Part shown: one piece after another, positions 27,156 to 36,400 of the stretch
How the letters are laid out: each line of letters starts with the position of its first letter
Position numbering within the stretch: position 1 is the stretch's first letter
DNA from: a virus
Virus record (IMG/VR): IMGVR_UViG_3300037840_000051
Span: 1-36,846 of that record
Direction: 5' to 3' (one strand)
Length of the DNA stretch: 36,846 nt
Made by a program: the position numbers and the translations under genes
Notes under the pieces: model-generated
The model's input: only the letters and a program-made list of their open reading frames with translations
What the model was told of the DNA's origin: nothing
Databases searched by the model: none

Positions 27156-28806
27156 TGAGCGATCGATACCAGTCGAGGCGCTTGCGGCAATGCTGCCCGA
27201 GCAGGCGATGGTCGTGGACGTAGGTGTAGGCTCGCTCGGCGAGTTCGCGCCGGTCATTCGGAGATTCGATTACGAAGCGCAGCCAACGCTCGAACGATTC
27301 GGCATTGTGATAAAGAAGCCCGTTTATGTTGTGGCTGATCTCATGTTCGTAGACAGTTGGGCTCGCCAGGCATACGACGCCTTCAGCCGCTGCTTCAAGG
27401 AATTTGAGCGAGGATTTGCACTCATTGAACCGGCTCGGTTCCAGGGGCAGAAGAGCGATGTCGCATTCCGCGAGAATCGATCGATAGATGTCGTATTCGC
27501 AGAACGGCTCAAAGATTTTGTCGCACTTCTCGGGCAGAGCATCGAAGAATTGCCGATCGTGAATGACAATCATTCGGATCGTGGAGTGATCAGCAAGAAC
27601 GCGACAAAGCGCGGGCATGATAGGCGCCCAGTCGTTCTCGCGGTTCTGCGCACCATAGAAGATTTTAAGGAAGGTTGGGTTCTCGGATCTCAATCGATTC
27701 GGGTTTGGATGCAGTTTGGCGATCTGATTCTCAAACACCATCACGTTCGGGTTGTACTGCCGCACGATCTCGGCCAGTGGCTCGGTCGAGACCTGAACAG
27801 CGTGGACGGCCTTCAGGCACATCGGGTCCATGCCGATGGCTTCAGGCAAGTCGTCGAGTTCGGCGATGAGGATGGAATGCTGAGCGAGAATTCCCTGAAG
27901 GCCAAAATCTACTTCTCTGGCTCGCTGTTGAATATGGATGTCAGGGTTGACGGTATCGAGGTTGTGGCCCGTCGTGCATTTCACACCTGGCATCGTCCCC
28001 AGCATGGCGAACGGCTCCAAGATGCGAGGCCGGGCACAGCAGCCCTCAGCGGTGACGGCGTGGATGTGAAGGGGCTGGGGCTTGCATGGAATTTCGCCTC
28101 CAATGGACAGCAACGTGCCGTGCCTAAGCTCGGCATCGAATTTAGCCTCATGCGGCTTCACCGCCCTTACCAAATACTGCAGCGCTCTCATCCTCTTCAG
28201 GTCGAGATCCGGCACGCTGCCGATTCGCTCGACCCACTTGGCCCATTCGCCATCGTCGGGGCCGCCGCCAATGGTCCCCTTGATACCGCGGATCTCGTGA
28301 ATCTGAAGGCCGGCATCCTCGAACATGGTGCGGATGTTGTCGAGGGTGAACCATCTCAGGTGCGTTCGATCCGAGATGCCTTCGTCCATGTACTCGAAGG
28401 TGCCGGTGAGCAGAGCGTAAAGCAGGGTGTAGTGCTGGACGTTTGGGATCGAGGCGATGATTTGGGCGCCGGGGGCGGCGTGAATCCTGCACCATTTCAG
28501 GACGTTCCATGGGTCAACGCAGTGCTCCAGAATGTCGCCGAGAATGACGACATCGTTATCCCACCCAAGAGCGGGAAGCCCTTCGTCCAAGTCGGTTTCG
28601 ATGATTTCAACGCCGCGCTTCTCAGCTATGGCGAGCGCTTCGGCATTGCGATCGAGGCCGCACCACTCAACCTCCGGATTGATCCGCCGGTATGCCTCAC
28701 ACAATGCGCCGGCGCCACACCCGATCTCAAGCACAGTGCGAGCATCCGGGGGAATGACGGCAAGCAAGTCCTGATTGACCCGATTGAAGTAATCCGGCAC
28801 TGCCAT
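27055..28806 (-). CDS. Methyltransferase-glycosyltransferase fusion
   Basis: A 583-aa protein on the minus strand. Residues 1-215 are a class I SAM methyltransferase: VLEIGCGAGALCEAYR (motif I, 25-40), GLDRN, GDILEHCVDPWN and a 'IPNVQHY' core. Residues about 240-560 are a GT-B-like glycosyltransferase: KIFYGAQNRENDW, then CDIALLPLEPSRFNECKSS and LKFLEAAAEGVVCLASPTVY, typical of the nucleotide-binding C-terminal half. Together it may build and methylate a sugar. GGGAGG sits about 8 nt before its ATG. It is the only well-supported minus-strand gene, with its own likely promoter, which marks it as an inserted cargo gene. Confidence 0.85.
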   Translation of the reverse strand: MAVPDYFNRVNQDLLAVIPPDARTVLEIGCGAGALCEAYRRINPEVEWCGLDRNAEALAIAEKRGVEIIETDLDEGLPALGWDNDVVILGDILEHCVDPWNVLKWCRIHAAPGAQIIASIPNVQHYTLLYALLTGTFEYMDEGISDRTHLRWFTLDNIRTMFEDAGLQIHEIRGIKGTIGGGPDDGEWAKWVERIGSVPDLDLKRMRALQYLVRAVKPHEAKFDAELRHGTLLSIGGEIPCKPQPLHIHAVTAEGCCARPRILEPFAMLGTMPGVKCTTGHNLDTVNPDIHIQQRAREVDFGLQGILAQHSILIAELDDLPEAIGMDPMCLKAVHAVQVSTEPLAEIVRQYNPNVMVFENQIAKLHPNPNRLRSENPTFLKIFYGAQNRENDWAPIMPALCRVLADHSTIRMIVIHDRQFFDALPEKCDKIFEPFCEYDIYRSILAECDIALLPLEPSRFNECKSSLKFLEAAAEGVVCLASPTVYEHEISHNINGLLYHNAESFERWLRFVIESPNDRRELAERAYTYVHDHRLLGQHCRKRLDWYRSLINARPALQEALLRRCPELARSHEPAPAPLQPVP

Positions 28807-28854
28807 AGCGAATCCCTCCCGTTGGCCGTCGTGAGCACGTCGAGTTCAGCCGTT

Positions 28855-28881
28855 CGCTCCAGTTGGGCGCGTTCTGGAGCG
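28855..28881. promoter_or_regulatory. Perfect 8-bp inverted repeat in the divergent region
   Basis: CGCTCCAG (28855-28862) and CTGGAGCG (28874-28881) are perfect complements around an 11-nt loop. The hairpin lies between the divergent starts at 28806 (minus) and 28916 (plus), inside the leader of the minus-strand gene. It may be an operator or a transcript hairpin. The structure is seen; the role is inferred. Confidence 0.45.
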
Positions 28882-28891
28882 GGCGGCTCAC

Positions 28892-28922
28892 ATCATACCA
28901 GAAAGGCAGCATAAGGTGTCAC
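28892..28922 (-). promoter_or_regulatory. Candidate promoter for the minus-strand gene
   Basis: On the minus strand, TATGAT (28897-28892) is preceded by TGG, making an extended -10, and GTGACA (28922-28917) resembles a -35 box with a 19-nt spacer. The spacer is long, but the extended -10 could compensate. It reads toward the fusion gene and overlaps the start of the plus-strand adhesin-like gene. Confidence 0.35.
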
Positions 28923-29935
28923 ATCCTACCACGGTCGTTGCTCGCCATGTGCCGGGCTATATCGGCGATGTCGAGGTGTCGGTCGGCGATCTGCTCGATG
29001 CTTATTTCAGGACTTCGGGCGCAGCCGCTCAGCTCGCGGCTTATCGTGATCCGACGTTGGGGTGGCAGGTGTCGAGCAAGCCAAGCTTGACGCTGTTCAC
29101 CACATCGGGGATCTACACGATTCCGCCTGGGGCGAACTTCGTGCGGGCGATTGGGATCGGCGGCGGCGCCGGCGGTGGGTCAGGAGGAAGAACGGCGTCG
29201 GGACCAGTCGGCGGCGGTGGCGGTGCGGGTGGAGATTTTGTTGATCTGACCTATTCGGCGGCCGATTTGATTACCGCGAATGGCAGCAACCAAGTCGCGG
29301 TCACGATTGGCGGCAGCGGCGCTGGAGCGGCAGCAATCACGGTTGACAGTACCGCCGTTGGGGGCACAGGAATAGCCGGAGGAAATACCACATTCGGAAA
29401 CTTCTTGTGTGCCGTAGGTGGAAGTCCAGGTCAGGGGAATACCGCTGGGCAAGCCGGAACGGATTATTTATTTCGTGGTGGCACTGGTGGCACTGGTGGC
29501 AACGGGGGAACGGGCCAAACTGGCGGGCCGTCACATCAATTAGCAGGATGCGGCGGCGGCGGTGGCGCCGGTATGACAACCACGGCGACTCCTTACGCGG
29601 GCGGGGCTGGCGGCGGCTCAGGATTCATTATCAATACGACCGGGGCGCTCGGTGGCGCTGCCGGAACGGTTGGTGGGACTGGAGTCAGCGGTGGGAATGG
29701 CGGAAATGGAACCGCTGTTGTTTCGTTGCCTAGCCTGCTATGCGCTGGTTCCGGCGGTGGCGGTGGCGGCTCGACCACTGACAACACTATGCAACCTGGC
29801 TCCGGTGGCAATGGCGGGGGCTATGGCTCTGGCGGCGGTGGTGGGGCTGGAATGCTGAACGGAACAACCTTGATAGGCGCGGCTGGTTCCGGTGGCAACG
29901 GCTCGCCAGGCGCCTTGCTCGTGATGGCGTGGTGA
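28916..29935 (+). CDS. Glycine-rich tail-fibre/adhesin-like protein
   Basis: A 339-aa protein from GTG 28916. The N-terminal ~55 residues are a small domain (VARHVPGYIGDVEVSVGDLL), then GIYTIPPGANFVRAIGIGGG introduces a glycine-rich region that fills the rest: stacked runs such as GTGGTGGNGGTGQTGG and GGGGAGMTTTATP. Phage distal adhesins (for example T4-like gp38) carry similar poly-glycine bundles that tolerate sequence swaps in receptor loops. It is likely a receptor-binding fibre tip; family assignment is inferred from composition and architecture. Confidence 0.65.
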   Translation: MSHPTTVVARHVPGYIGDVEVSVGDLLDAYFRTSGAAAQLAAYRDPTLGWQVSSKPSLTLFTTSGIYTIPPGANFVRAIGIGGGAGGGSGGRTASGPVGGGGGAGGDFVDLTYSAADLITANGSNQVAVTIGGSGAGAAAITVDSTAVGGTGIAGGNTTFGNFLCAVGGSPGQGNTAGQAGTDYLFRGGTGGTGGNGGTGQTGGPSHQLAGCGGGGGAGMTTTATPYAGGAGGGSGFIINTTGALGGAAGTVGGTGVSGGNGGNGTAVVSLPSLLCAGSGGGGGGSTTDNTMQPGSGGNGGGYGSGGGGGAGMLNGTTLIGAAGSGGNGSPGALLVMAW

Positions 29936-30156
29936 GCATCCTCCAGCGATTCGTGGACTGGCTCAAGCGCGGCCGCGAGCCCGAACCTCATCATGACTTC
30001 GAGGCGTGGATCATCACCGCGGGCCACTGCCTCGAATGCGGCTGGCGGGGCATGGTCAAGGTTGGCGAACTCGATCCAGCGTACAACCGGCAGCAGCAGA
30101 CGGTCGATATGGCGATGTGCCCGCAGTGCGGGAAGCAAGCGGTTTGTTCTGACTGA
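29932..30156 (+). CDS. Small zinc-ribbon protein
   Basis: A 74-aa protein from GTG 29932, overlapping the upstream stop (GTGA). It contains HCLECGWRGMV and MCPQCGKQAVC, a classic two-CxxC zinc ribbon, behind a basic N-terminal helix (ILQRFVDWLKRGRE). Function unknown; its insertion between fibre genes is odd. Confidence 0.65.
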   Translation: MSILQRFVDWLKRGREPEPHHDFEAWIITAGHCLECGWRGMVKVGELDPAYNRQQQTVDMAMCPQCGKQAVCSD

Positions 30157-30173
30157 GGGAAGGGGGTGATCAA

Positions 30174-30560
30174 TTGGCTACGTGGGCGTCACTGACTTCG
30201 ACCCAGCAGGTCGAAGTCCAGAACTACATCGATCAGGTATTCCGGCCCGCGGTGCTCAAGCTGGCTTCGGCGATGGCGGAGGCCAGCATCCACGTCATCC
30301 CGCAGTACCTGAGCAGCCCAACGGGGCTGGCGTCCACCTTGGCATCGCCGGCAGCCGATAGCGTTGCAGGTATCCTGGCCACGCTTGGCGCAGGAGAAGT
30401 CGTGCCGATCCTCACATCGGGGCTTCCGCTGGCGGGGCCGCTACTGGCGTCAAAAGCGGCCACCTACTCCGCGACGCTCAACACGATGCTAGCCACTTAT
30501 TTCACGGCGGCGGTGCAGCAGGATTACGCGCAGATCGTTGGAACGCCGAATATCAACTGA
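30174..30560 (+). CDS. Hypothetical protein (Ala/Leu-rich helical)
   Basis: A 128-aa protein with a TTG start; GGAAGGGGGTGA gives strong ribosome binding 7 nt upstream. It is Ala/Leu/Ser-rich with helices (LKLASAMAEASIHVIPQYL) and a hydrophobic central part (AGEVVPILTSGLPLAGPLLA) that may be a loose membrane or packing helix. Unrecognised. It lies among appendage genes. Confidence 0.6.
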   Translation: MATWASLTSTQQVEVQNYIDQVFRPAVLKLASAMAEASIHVIPQYLSSPTGLASTLASPAADSVAGILATLGAGEVVPILTSGLPLAGPLLASKAATYSATLNTMLATYFTAAVQQDYAQIVGTPNIN

Positions 30561-30565
30561 CCTAG

Positions 30566-31711
30566 ATGGCCTGGACAGATTACTACGTCGATAGCGCCGC
30601 AACCGGCACGGGCACTGGCCTTAGTGCTGTCAACGCCTGGACCACGATCAGCGCGGCGATCTCAGGCATTGGTGCAGGTCCAGCTAGCGGAAGTACGCGG
30701 ATCAACATCAAAGTCAACGCGAGCCCCTACGCTCAGACATCGTCAAGCCTCACGTTCAACACGGCAGGTGCAACGACAGCTCCGGTGTGGTGGAGGGGCT
30801 ACAAGTCCACCATCGGCGACCAGGATGGAAACAACGTCGCGGTGGCCAACACCGACATTCCGCAGATCACGTTTACCACCGGGCAGATGATCATATCGGG
30901 CACCATCCAAATCTTCAGCAACATCGACATATCAAGCGCCTGTACCTCGACCGGCGGCGCGGTGAACATCTCGGTGGCTAACGGTCACATCGTGATGTAT
31001 GGCGTGCGGATCGCCAACACCGCAGCCAACTCCGCTAGTCGCGCCCTGACAATCGGTGGTGCATCGTGCGAGATGGCTCGATGCTGGTTTAAGGCCACCA
31101 CGACGGCGGCAATCTGTGTGGACAACACCGCGAGCGACGGCTTGCTCGTGGGATGCGTGATCAACGGCGGCATCATCGGTTTCAGTGCGGCGTCAACGAG
31201 GGCAGCGCTCTATCGATGCATCTTCGATGGCCAGACGGGTGATTCGCTATCCGGATCGAGTTCGATCCTCACCGCCGGAGGTTGCATTTTCTATGGTGGG
31301 AATGGCCCGAGCACTGGGAATGCGATTGTGTTGACGCCGGGCAGTCTGTACGCCTTTAACAACTACATGGAACATTACACGTCGGCCTCGAAGGCCGGCA
31401 TCAACAACAGCTCAGGCACGAACACGGCGCAGATCACAGCCATCAGCAACAGCTTCTACAACATGACGGCGAACTATGCCGGGATGGGTGACTTCCCGCC
31501 CATCTTCGACAACGGGACATTGGCATCATCGGGCCTCACGCTTCCCGGCTCAGCGAATTTCACGCCGACATCAGTCCTTTACAGCCTTGGCTTTCCCGGC
31601 AAGTTCGAGACAGTTTCGCTCTACCAAGGCTACCTTGACGGTGGGGCGATTCAGCATCTCGGGGCCTCGGGCGCCGTATACGTGCCAATTCCTTACCAGA
31701 TAGGTTTCTGA
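30566..31711 (+). CDS. Parallel beta-helix virion protein
   Basis: A 381-aa protein beginning AWTDYYVDSAATGTGTGLSA, a common opening of right-handed parallel beta-helix (pectate-lyase-like) proteins, followed by Gly/Asn/Ala-rich turns with regular strands (ISGTIQIFSNIDISSACTST, NGHIVMYGVRIANTAAN, ALYRCIFDGQTG, AFNNYMEHYT). Phage members are tailspikes or depolymerases that bind or cut surface polysaccharide; no catalytic residues could be assigned. The ATG at 30566 follows the upstream TGA by 5 nt. Confidence 0.7.
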   Translation: MAWTDYYVDSAATGTGTGLSAVNAWTTISAAISGIGAGPASGSTRINIKVNASPYAQTSSSLTFNTAGATTAPVWWRGYKSTIGDQDGNNVAVANTDIPQITFTTGQMIISGTIQIFSNIDISSACTSTGGAVNISVANGHIVMYGVRIANTAANSASRALTIGGASCEMARCWFKATTTAAICVDNTASDGLLVGCVINGGIIGFSAASTRAALYRCIFDGQTGDSLSGSSSILTAGGCIFYGGNGPSTGNAIVLTPGSLYAFNNYMEHYTSASKAGINNSSGTNTAQITAISNSFYNMTANYAGMGDFPPIFDNGTLASSGLTLPGSANFTPTSVLYSLGFPGKFETVSLYQGYLDGGAIQHLGASGAVYVPIPYQIGF

Positions 31712-31714
31712 TCT

Positions 31715-33259
31715 TTGCCTGTCATCAAAAACACGACCGGTCAGGGGATTTACCTTTACGAGTACGACATCACGAACAAGGTGCCCAAGACTGGCGATTC
31801 GGCGAACATCACGGGCTCATACACCCTCGATGGAACGGACCATGCCGGGTTCACGACAGCCAATCCAACCGAGATCGGCGGCGGGGTTTACTGGCAACCG
31901 CTGGCCACGGGTGAGACCAATGGCAACGCCATCTCCTATCGCTGGGCCAGCTCGTCGGCGGGGTGTCAGATTTCCCCGGTGTTCGTGCTCACGGAAGCGG
32001 CGGCGATGACGACCGCCGGCATTGCAACTGCCATCTGGGAGGACACACTAGCTGGCGGCGACTTCGGGACAGCGGGCTCCATTGGACTCTTGCTGAAGAC
32101 AGCCATTCCTAACGCCGTTGCTGGAGCCGCTGGGGGCATCTTCATCGCTGGTACCAATGCCGCAACGACCATCACGACGAGCCTCACCACGCACATCATA
32201 GGCACTGTGGACACGGTGACGACTGTTACCAATCAACTCACGGCGGCTCAGATCGCTACGGGTGTCTGGCAGGATGCGACGGGGAGCGATTTCACCACGG
32301 CCAGCAGCATTGGCAAGTGCCTCTACATCGCCAACGTCATTCCGGGTGCGGCTGGCGGGCATTTCATTGCGGGCACGAACGCGGCTACCACGATAACGAC
32401 CGGGCTTACCACGCACTTCATCGGCACTCTCGACACCCTGACGACCTATACCGGCAACACACCGCAAACGGGCGACTGCTATGCCAGGCTAGGCGCGCCA
32501 GCGGGCGCGAGCATCGCGGCAGACCTCGCGGAGATCGAGGCCGAGACGGACGGGATCGCAGCCATTCCAACGTCATCGGCGCCCACGGTGGCTCAGATCG
32601 CAACCGCCATTTGGGAAGACACCACGGCCGGTGGAGACTTTGGCACCGCAGGCTCGATTGGTTTGCTCCTGGCAACGGACATCGACGCGAAGATTTCGAC
32701 TCGCAATGCAACCACGCCGCCTACCGTTGCGCAGATTGCAACGGCCATCTGGGAAGATACGACAGCGGGTGGCGATTTCGGTACTGCCGGGTCGATCGGG
32801 TTGCTTCTCGCAACAGATATAAACGCAACGATATCAAGCCGCAACGCGACCACACCGCCAACGGTGGCCCAGATCGCCGCGGCAGTTTGGAAGGACACTA
32901 CGGCTGGCGGCGACTTCGGGACGGCCGGATCAATCGGGTTACTCATCGTCACAACCGGGCTCACGGTGGCCTCGGTGACAGGAGCCGTGGGTAGCGTCAC
33001 GGGCAACGTGGGTGGCTCGGTGGCCAGCGTGACAGCGCCGGTGAGCGTGCTACTCACCCAGACTCTTTCGGCAGCTCGCGATGTAAGCGCCGTGGTCGAT
33101 ACGAGCCTCACGCTGAACGATGCTTTCCACTGTGCCATTGGGGCGGAAGCCGGCAAGGAAACGGTTGTGAGCACGACCTACACCGTCATGACGCCGCATG
33201 GAACCACGCTCCGAATCTTCACGCTTGATAGCGGAACGGCACCAACCTCTCGAACATGA
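31715..33259 (+). CDS. Repeat-containing virion/appendage protein
   Basis: A 514-aa protein from TTG 31715 (weak ribosome-binding site). Residues 1-90 form a beta-rich domain (GQGIYLYEYDITNKVPKTGD). Then come five repeats built on [A/G]-IATA[I/V]W-[E/Q/K]D...GDF-TA-SIG, at about 32000, 32240, 32588, 32726 and 32864; the last three have an exact 138-nt period. A second repeat (TNAATTITT[S/G]LTTH) occurs twice. The C-terminus has a Val/Ser-rich stretch and a compact end domain. Repeats of this kind occur in phage tail or baseplate appendage proteins; exact role unknown. Confidence 0.65.
   Translation: MPVIKNTTGQGIYLYEYDITNKVPKTGDSANITGSYTLDGTDHAGFTTANPTEIGGGVYWQPLATGETNGNAISYRWASSSAGCQISPVFVLTEAAAMTTAGIATAIWEDTLAGGDFGTAGSIGLLLKTAIPNAVAGAAGGIFIAGTNAATTITTSLTTHIIGTVDTVTTVTNQLTAAQIATGVWQDATGSDFTTASSIGKCLYIANVIPGAAGGHFIAGTNAATTITTGLTTHFIGTLDTLTTYTGNTPQTGDCYARLGAPAGASIAADLAEIEAETDGIAAIPTSSAPTVAQIATAIWEDTTAGGDFGTAGSIGLLLATDIDAKISTRNATTPPTVAQIATAIWEDTTAGGDFGTAGSIGLLLATDINATISSRNATTPPTVAQIAAAVWKDTTAGGDFGTAGSIGLLIVTTGLTVASVTGAVGSVTGNVGGSVASVTAPVSVLLTQTLSAARDVSAVVDTSLTLNDAFHCAIGAEAGKETVVSTTYTVMTPHGTTLRIFTLDSGTAPTSRT
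32588..32968 (+). repeat. Three tandem 46-residue protein repeats with scrambled codons
   Basis: Units start at 32588, 32726 and 32864, with a 138-nt period. Units 1 and 2 share a 32-residue block (32588-32683 and 32726-32821) with no amino-acid change, yet 23 of its 32 codons differ. The third unit diverges at the protein level after about 27 residues. Confidence 0.85.
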
Positions 33260-33432
33260 CCATCATCGTGCGCGGCTTTCTGAACGAGCTTCTTGTGACA
33301 AGGGGTTATGCCGCCGCGCCTCCGGTCGCTCCTATCCGCGTCTTTGCCGACCCGCGACAGGGCGTGACCATTCCACTGGATAATGACCCAGCCGCGGTTG
33401 ACCCCCGTCAAGGCATCGTGCTGACCCACTAG
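33256..33432 (+). CDS. Small hypothetical protein (58 aa)
   Basis: ATG 33256 overlaps the preceding stop (ATGA), and the TAG at 33430 is directly followed by the next ATG. The product (TIIVRGFLNELLVTRGYAAA, then a Pro-rich part with two DPRQG[V/I] repeats) is unrecognised. The exact fit between neighbours supports it. Confidence 0.6.
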   Translation: MTIIVRGFLNELLVTRGYAAAPPVAPIRVFADPRQGVTIPLDNDPAAVDPRQGIVLTH

Positions 33433-36400
33433 ATGGCTACCTACTACGTAGCACCGATCCTCACGAATGGAGCGGGAACGCTCGCCAACCCGTGGGGCAT
33501 TCCGGATTTGTTCACATTGAGGCCGCCGCCCAATCCGCCGCAGTCGACTCAGGGCGTGGCGTTAACGACGCTCATGCCGGGGGACTTCCTCGTCTTCCGT
33601 GGCGCGCCCACCTATCCGCAGCCATACGCAATTTCCGGGTATGGCCAGCCAGCGGTACACAACTGCTCGACCTATCCGATTCTTAACCCGGTTCGCTCAG
33701 GCACCGCAGCTGCACGGATCACGCTGACAACATATCCAGGCGAGACGGTATGGATCGTTGATTCGCTCATAAGCCCGACGTGGTACGGGGCTCAACCGAT
33801 CTTCGGCACCGACGCGCCGCCGGTGTCTTACATCACCTTCTCAAATTTCTACATTCAGTGTGGCTCCGCTCCAGCCTTCTCGATCGGGGGAATTCCCTCG
33901 ACTGCTAATCTGTACAACGAGGTTTCGTACAACGAAATCATCGGAGTTGACGCCGGAGCGTTCACCGACAACCATGATGGAATTTACCTCGCATACGATT
34001 CATACACATGGCTTCATCACAATAAGATTCACGGGTTTACCTCCAACGGTGGCGCGAACGCAGCAGGGATCAAGGTCTACCGGACGAACTTCTTGTTGTG
34101 CGAGGACAATTACTGTTACGGAAACAACGTCGGAATCTTCGAGAAGGATTGCTCAGGCACCTACTCGCCGAACAAAGACACCCATCGGCGGAATTGGTGC
34201 ACCGGCAATTCGTATCGGCAGTGGATGGGAATCAACAACGTCGGATTAGCAACTTATTATATCTATGACAACGTGATTGACGGCGGCCTTGGTCTTCTTG
34301 CCGGGCAGTCTAATTTCGGGCCACCGACTCAGGTCTCGACGATTAATTGCACCATTTTTAACAACCTATTCCGAAGCTCGGAAGTGGGCACGTCTGGCGT
34401 TGGTATCCGGGGCATCTTCAACGATGGCAAGTTCTCCTGCCTCGACAACATATGGAACAACATTCAAATCAGCGGTGGCGGGACCATTCAGGCTTACCAG
34501 GCCAGTGAGCAGGTGTTCATTCCGACCGGGCCTACGGCGCAACTGGCCTACATGGACTACAACGTATACGATGGCCCAACGCTCTATGACTTTGGCCGGG
34601 CCATCCCGAATCCTACGGTTTACACTCAGGCTGAATTCCAGGCACTTCCCACGCCATTTGAAACGCATAGCAGCGTCTCGTCGGCGTCCGCGATCTTCGT
34701 CGATCAGGTGGCGTACCTGCTCCAGACGCCTTGGCTGACGGCCGGTCGTTACGGCGACATGGTGGGACCACGGTATCCCGTCGCCAGCATCATGGACCCG
34801 ACACGGTACGGGCCTCGTGGGACGCCGACTCCAACGCCCACACCCACGCCGACCCCAACACCGACTCCCACGCCTACGCCTACACCCACGCCGACTCCTA
34901 CACCCACTCCCACTCCAACCCCAACGCCTTCGCCAACGGCGACACTTCCCGGTTATGTCGACAAGACGGGCTCATTGGTCTACCTGTACGGCGTTTATGG
35001 CGGCCTGGATCTCAACGTAACGGCTGTGACGAGCAACCCGACGTTCTATCTGAATGGCTCGGCAACACCGATTGCGAACGTGCAGGGGCCATTCTGGCAG
35101 AACACCAGCAACGCGGGGCCGTGGGTGGCGTATCAGCTCCCCGCGCCGCTCATGGATACTGATCAACTCACGGCGACGGCTTCAGCCGGGTGGATGGCCT
35201 CGGGCGCAAACAGCGCTCCGGCGGCGTATCTCGGGCCAATCCCCAATAGCACCGGCAACGACGAGCCGGGCATCGGGGCCTGGCCGAACATGGGGCCGGG
35301 GAGCAACCAGACCATCCCGATACCGGGGTTTGGTCGGCAGTACGGTCAGAGGACATTGCAACTCGGATACAACCTCGGTTGGGGCACGCAGCAGGTTGTC
35401 GGCGGCGCGTATTACAACGCCTGCAAGAACCAGGTCCATGCGGGGCTCTGGTATCACAGCCAAGGCGTCCTCACGATGGACGTCAACGGGCATCCGCTTA
35501 CGATCGCGGGCGCGGTGGCGCAAGGCTTGGTCGACGTCAACCCGGCAAATCTGGCGGTTGAGTCGAGGGGAACGCCGACGATCCTTGGGACTTACACGTT
35601 CGTGGCCGATGAAGTCGCGCCATCCACGCCGATGACGGCGGCCTTCAGTGTCACAGGTGGCACCATCACGGCTTCTGGCTCGACGCCTGGAACGCTCGTG
35701 GGCGGCGTGATGATGGGGAAGACGTGGTGGGCAACGATTGCCTATTCGGCCACGCCACCGACGAATTTCAACATCATGCTGGGCATCACGATCACGGCGG
35801 CCGGTGCAGCCAATCCGGGGAACTGGACGCTCACTAACGAGGCATTCTTCGGGCCTGGCGAAACGCTCGACCGATCCGATCCGCTCTCGGCATCGCAGGC
35901 ACTTCTTGAGCGATGCGCTACCGCGGCCTCGATACGGGCAGTCGATGCGACGCTGAGCTTCGACGGGTTTAGTTCCGTAGTCGATCCTTCGGACTTGCGA
36001 TCGGCGGCTGATTTCTCGTGGGATCTTAGTGGCAAGCCAGGCACCGGCTCTCAAGGGCTTGGCACGGCGCTGGTGACGGCGATTCGGTTCTATGACATCA
36101 CGGTCAATCCGAACGTCTACACGAACCAAGCCTATCAACACACCGTAGCGGCTCCAGGCGGCTCGCCAGCGGCCTACATGTGGACGCCAGCGAGCGTAGG
36201 CCAAGGCAATAACGGCTTCATGAACTGGACGGGCCAGTCAGCCGGTAATGGCTGGTGGTGTGGCGAATGCGTTCACGATGGAAGCGTGTTGTTCAAAACG
36301 GGGCAGCTTGTCGCGTTCAGCACGTTGAACGGCTTGACGCTCACCAATGGCGCGGGCACCTGCTCGTCCAATGGGTCCGTCGCAAGCAATGTGCCGATCT

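Noticed and set aside
27133-28914. 593-codon plus-strand ORF
   Set aside because: It is the antisense of the methyltransferase-glycosyltransferase gene; the minus strand has clear SAM and GT motifs while the plus-strand product has none.
35182-36204. 340-codon minus-strand ORF
   Set aside because: It is antisense to the giant open frame; its product is Arg-rich and pattern-free.
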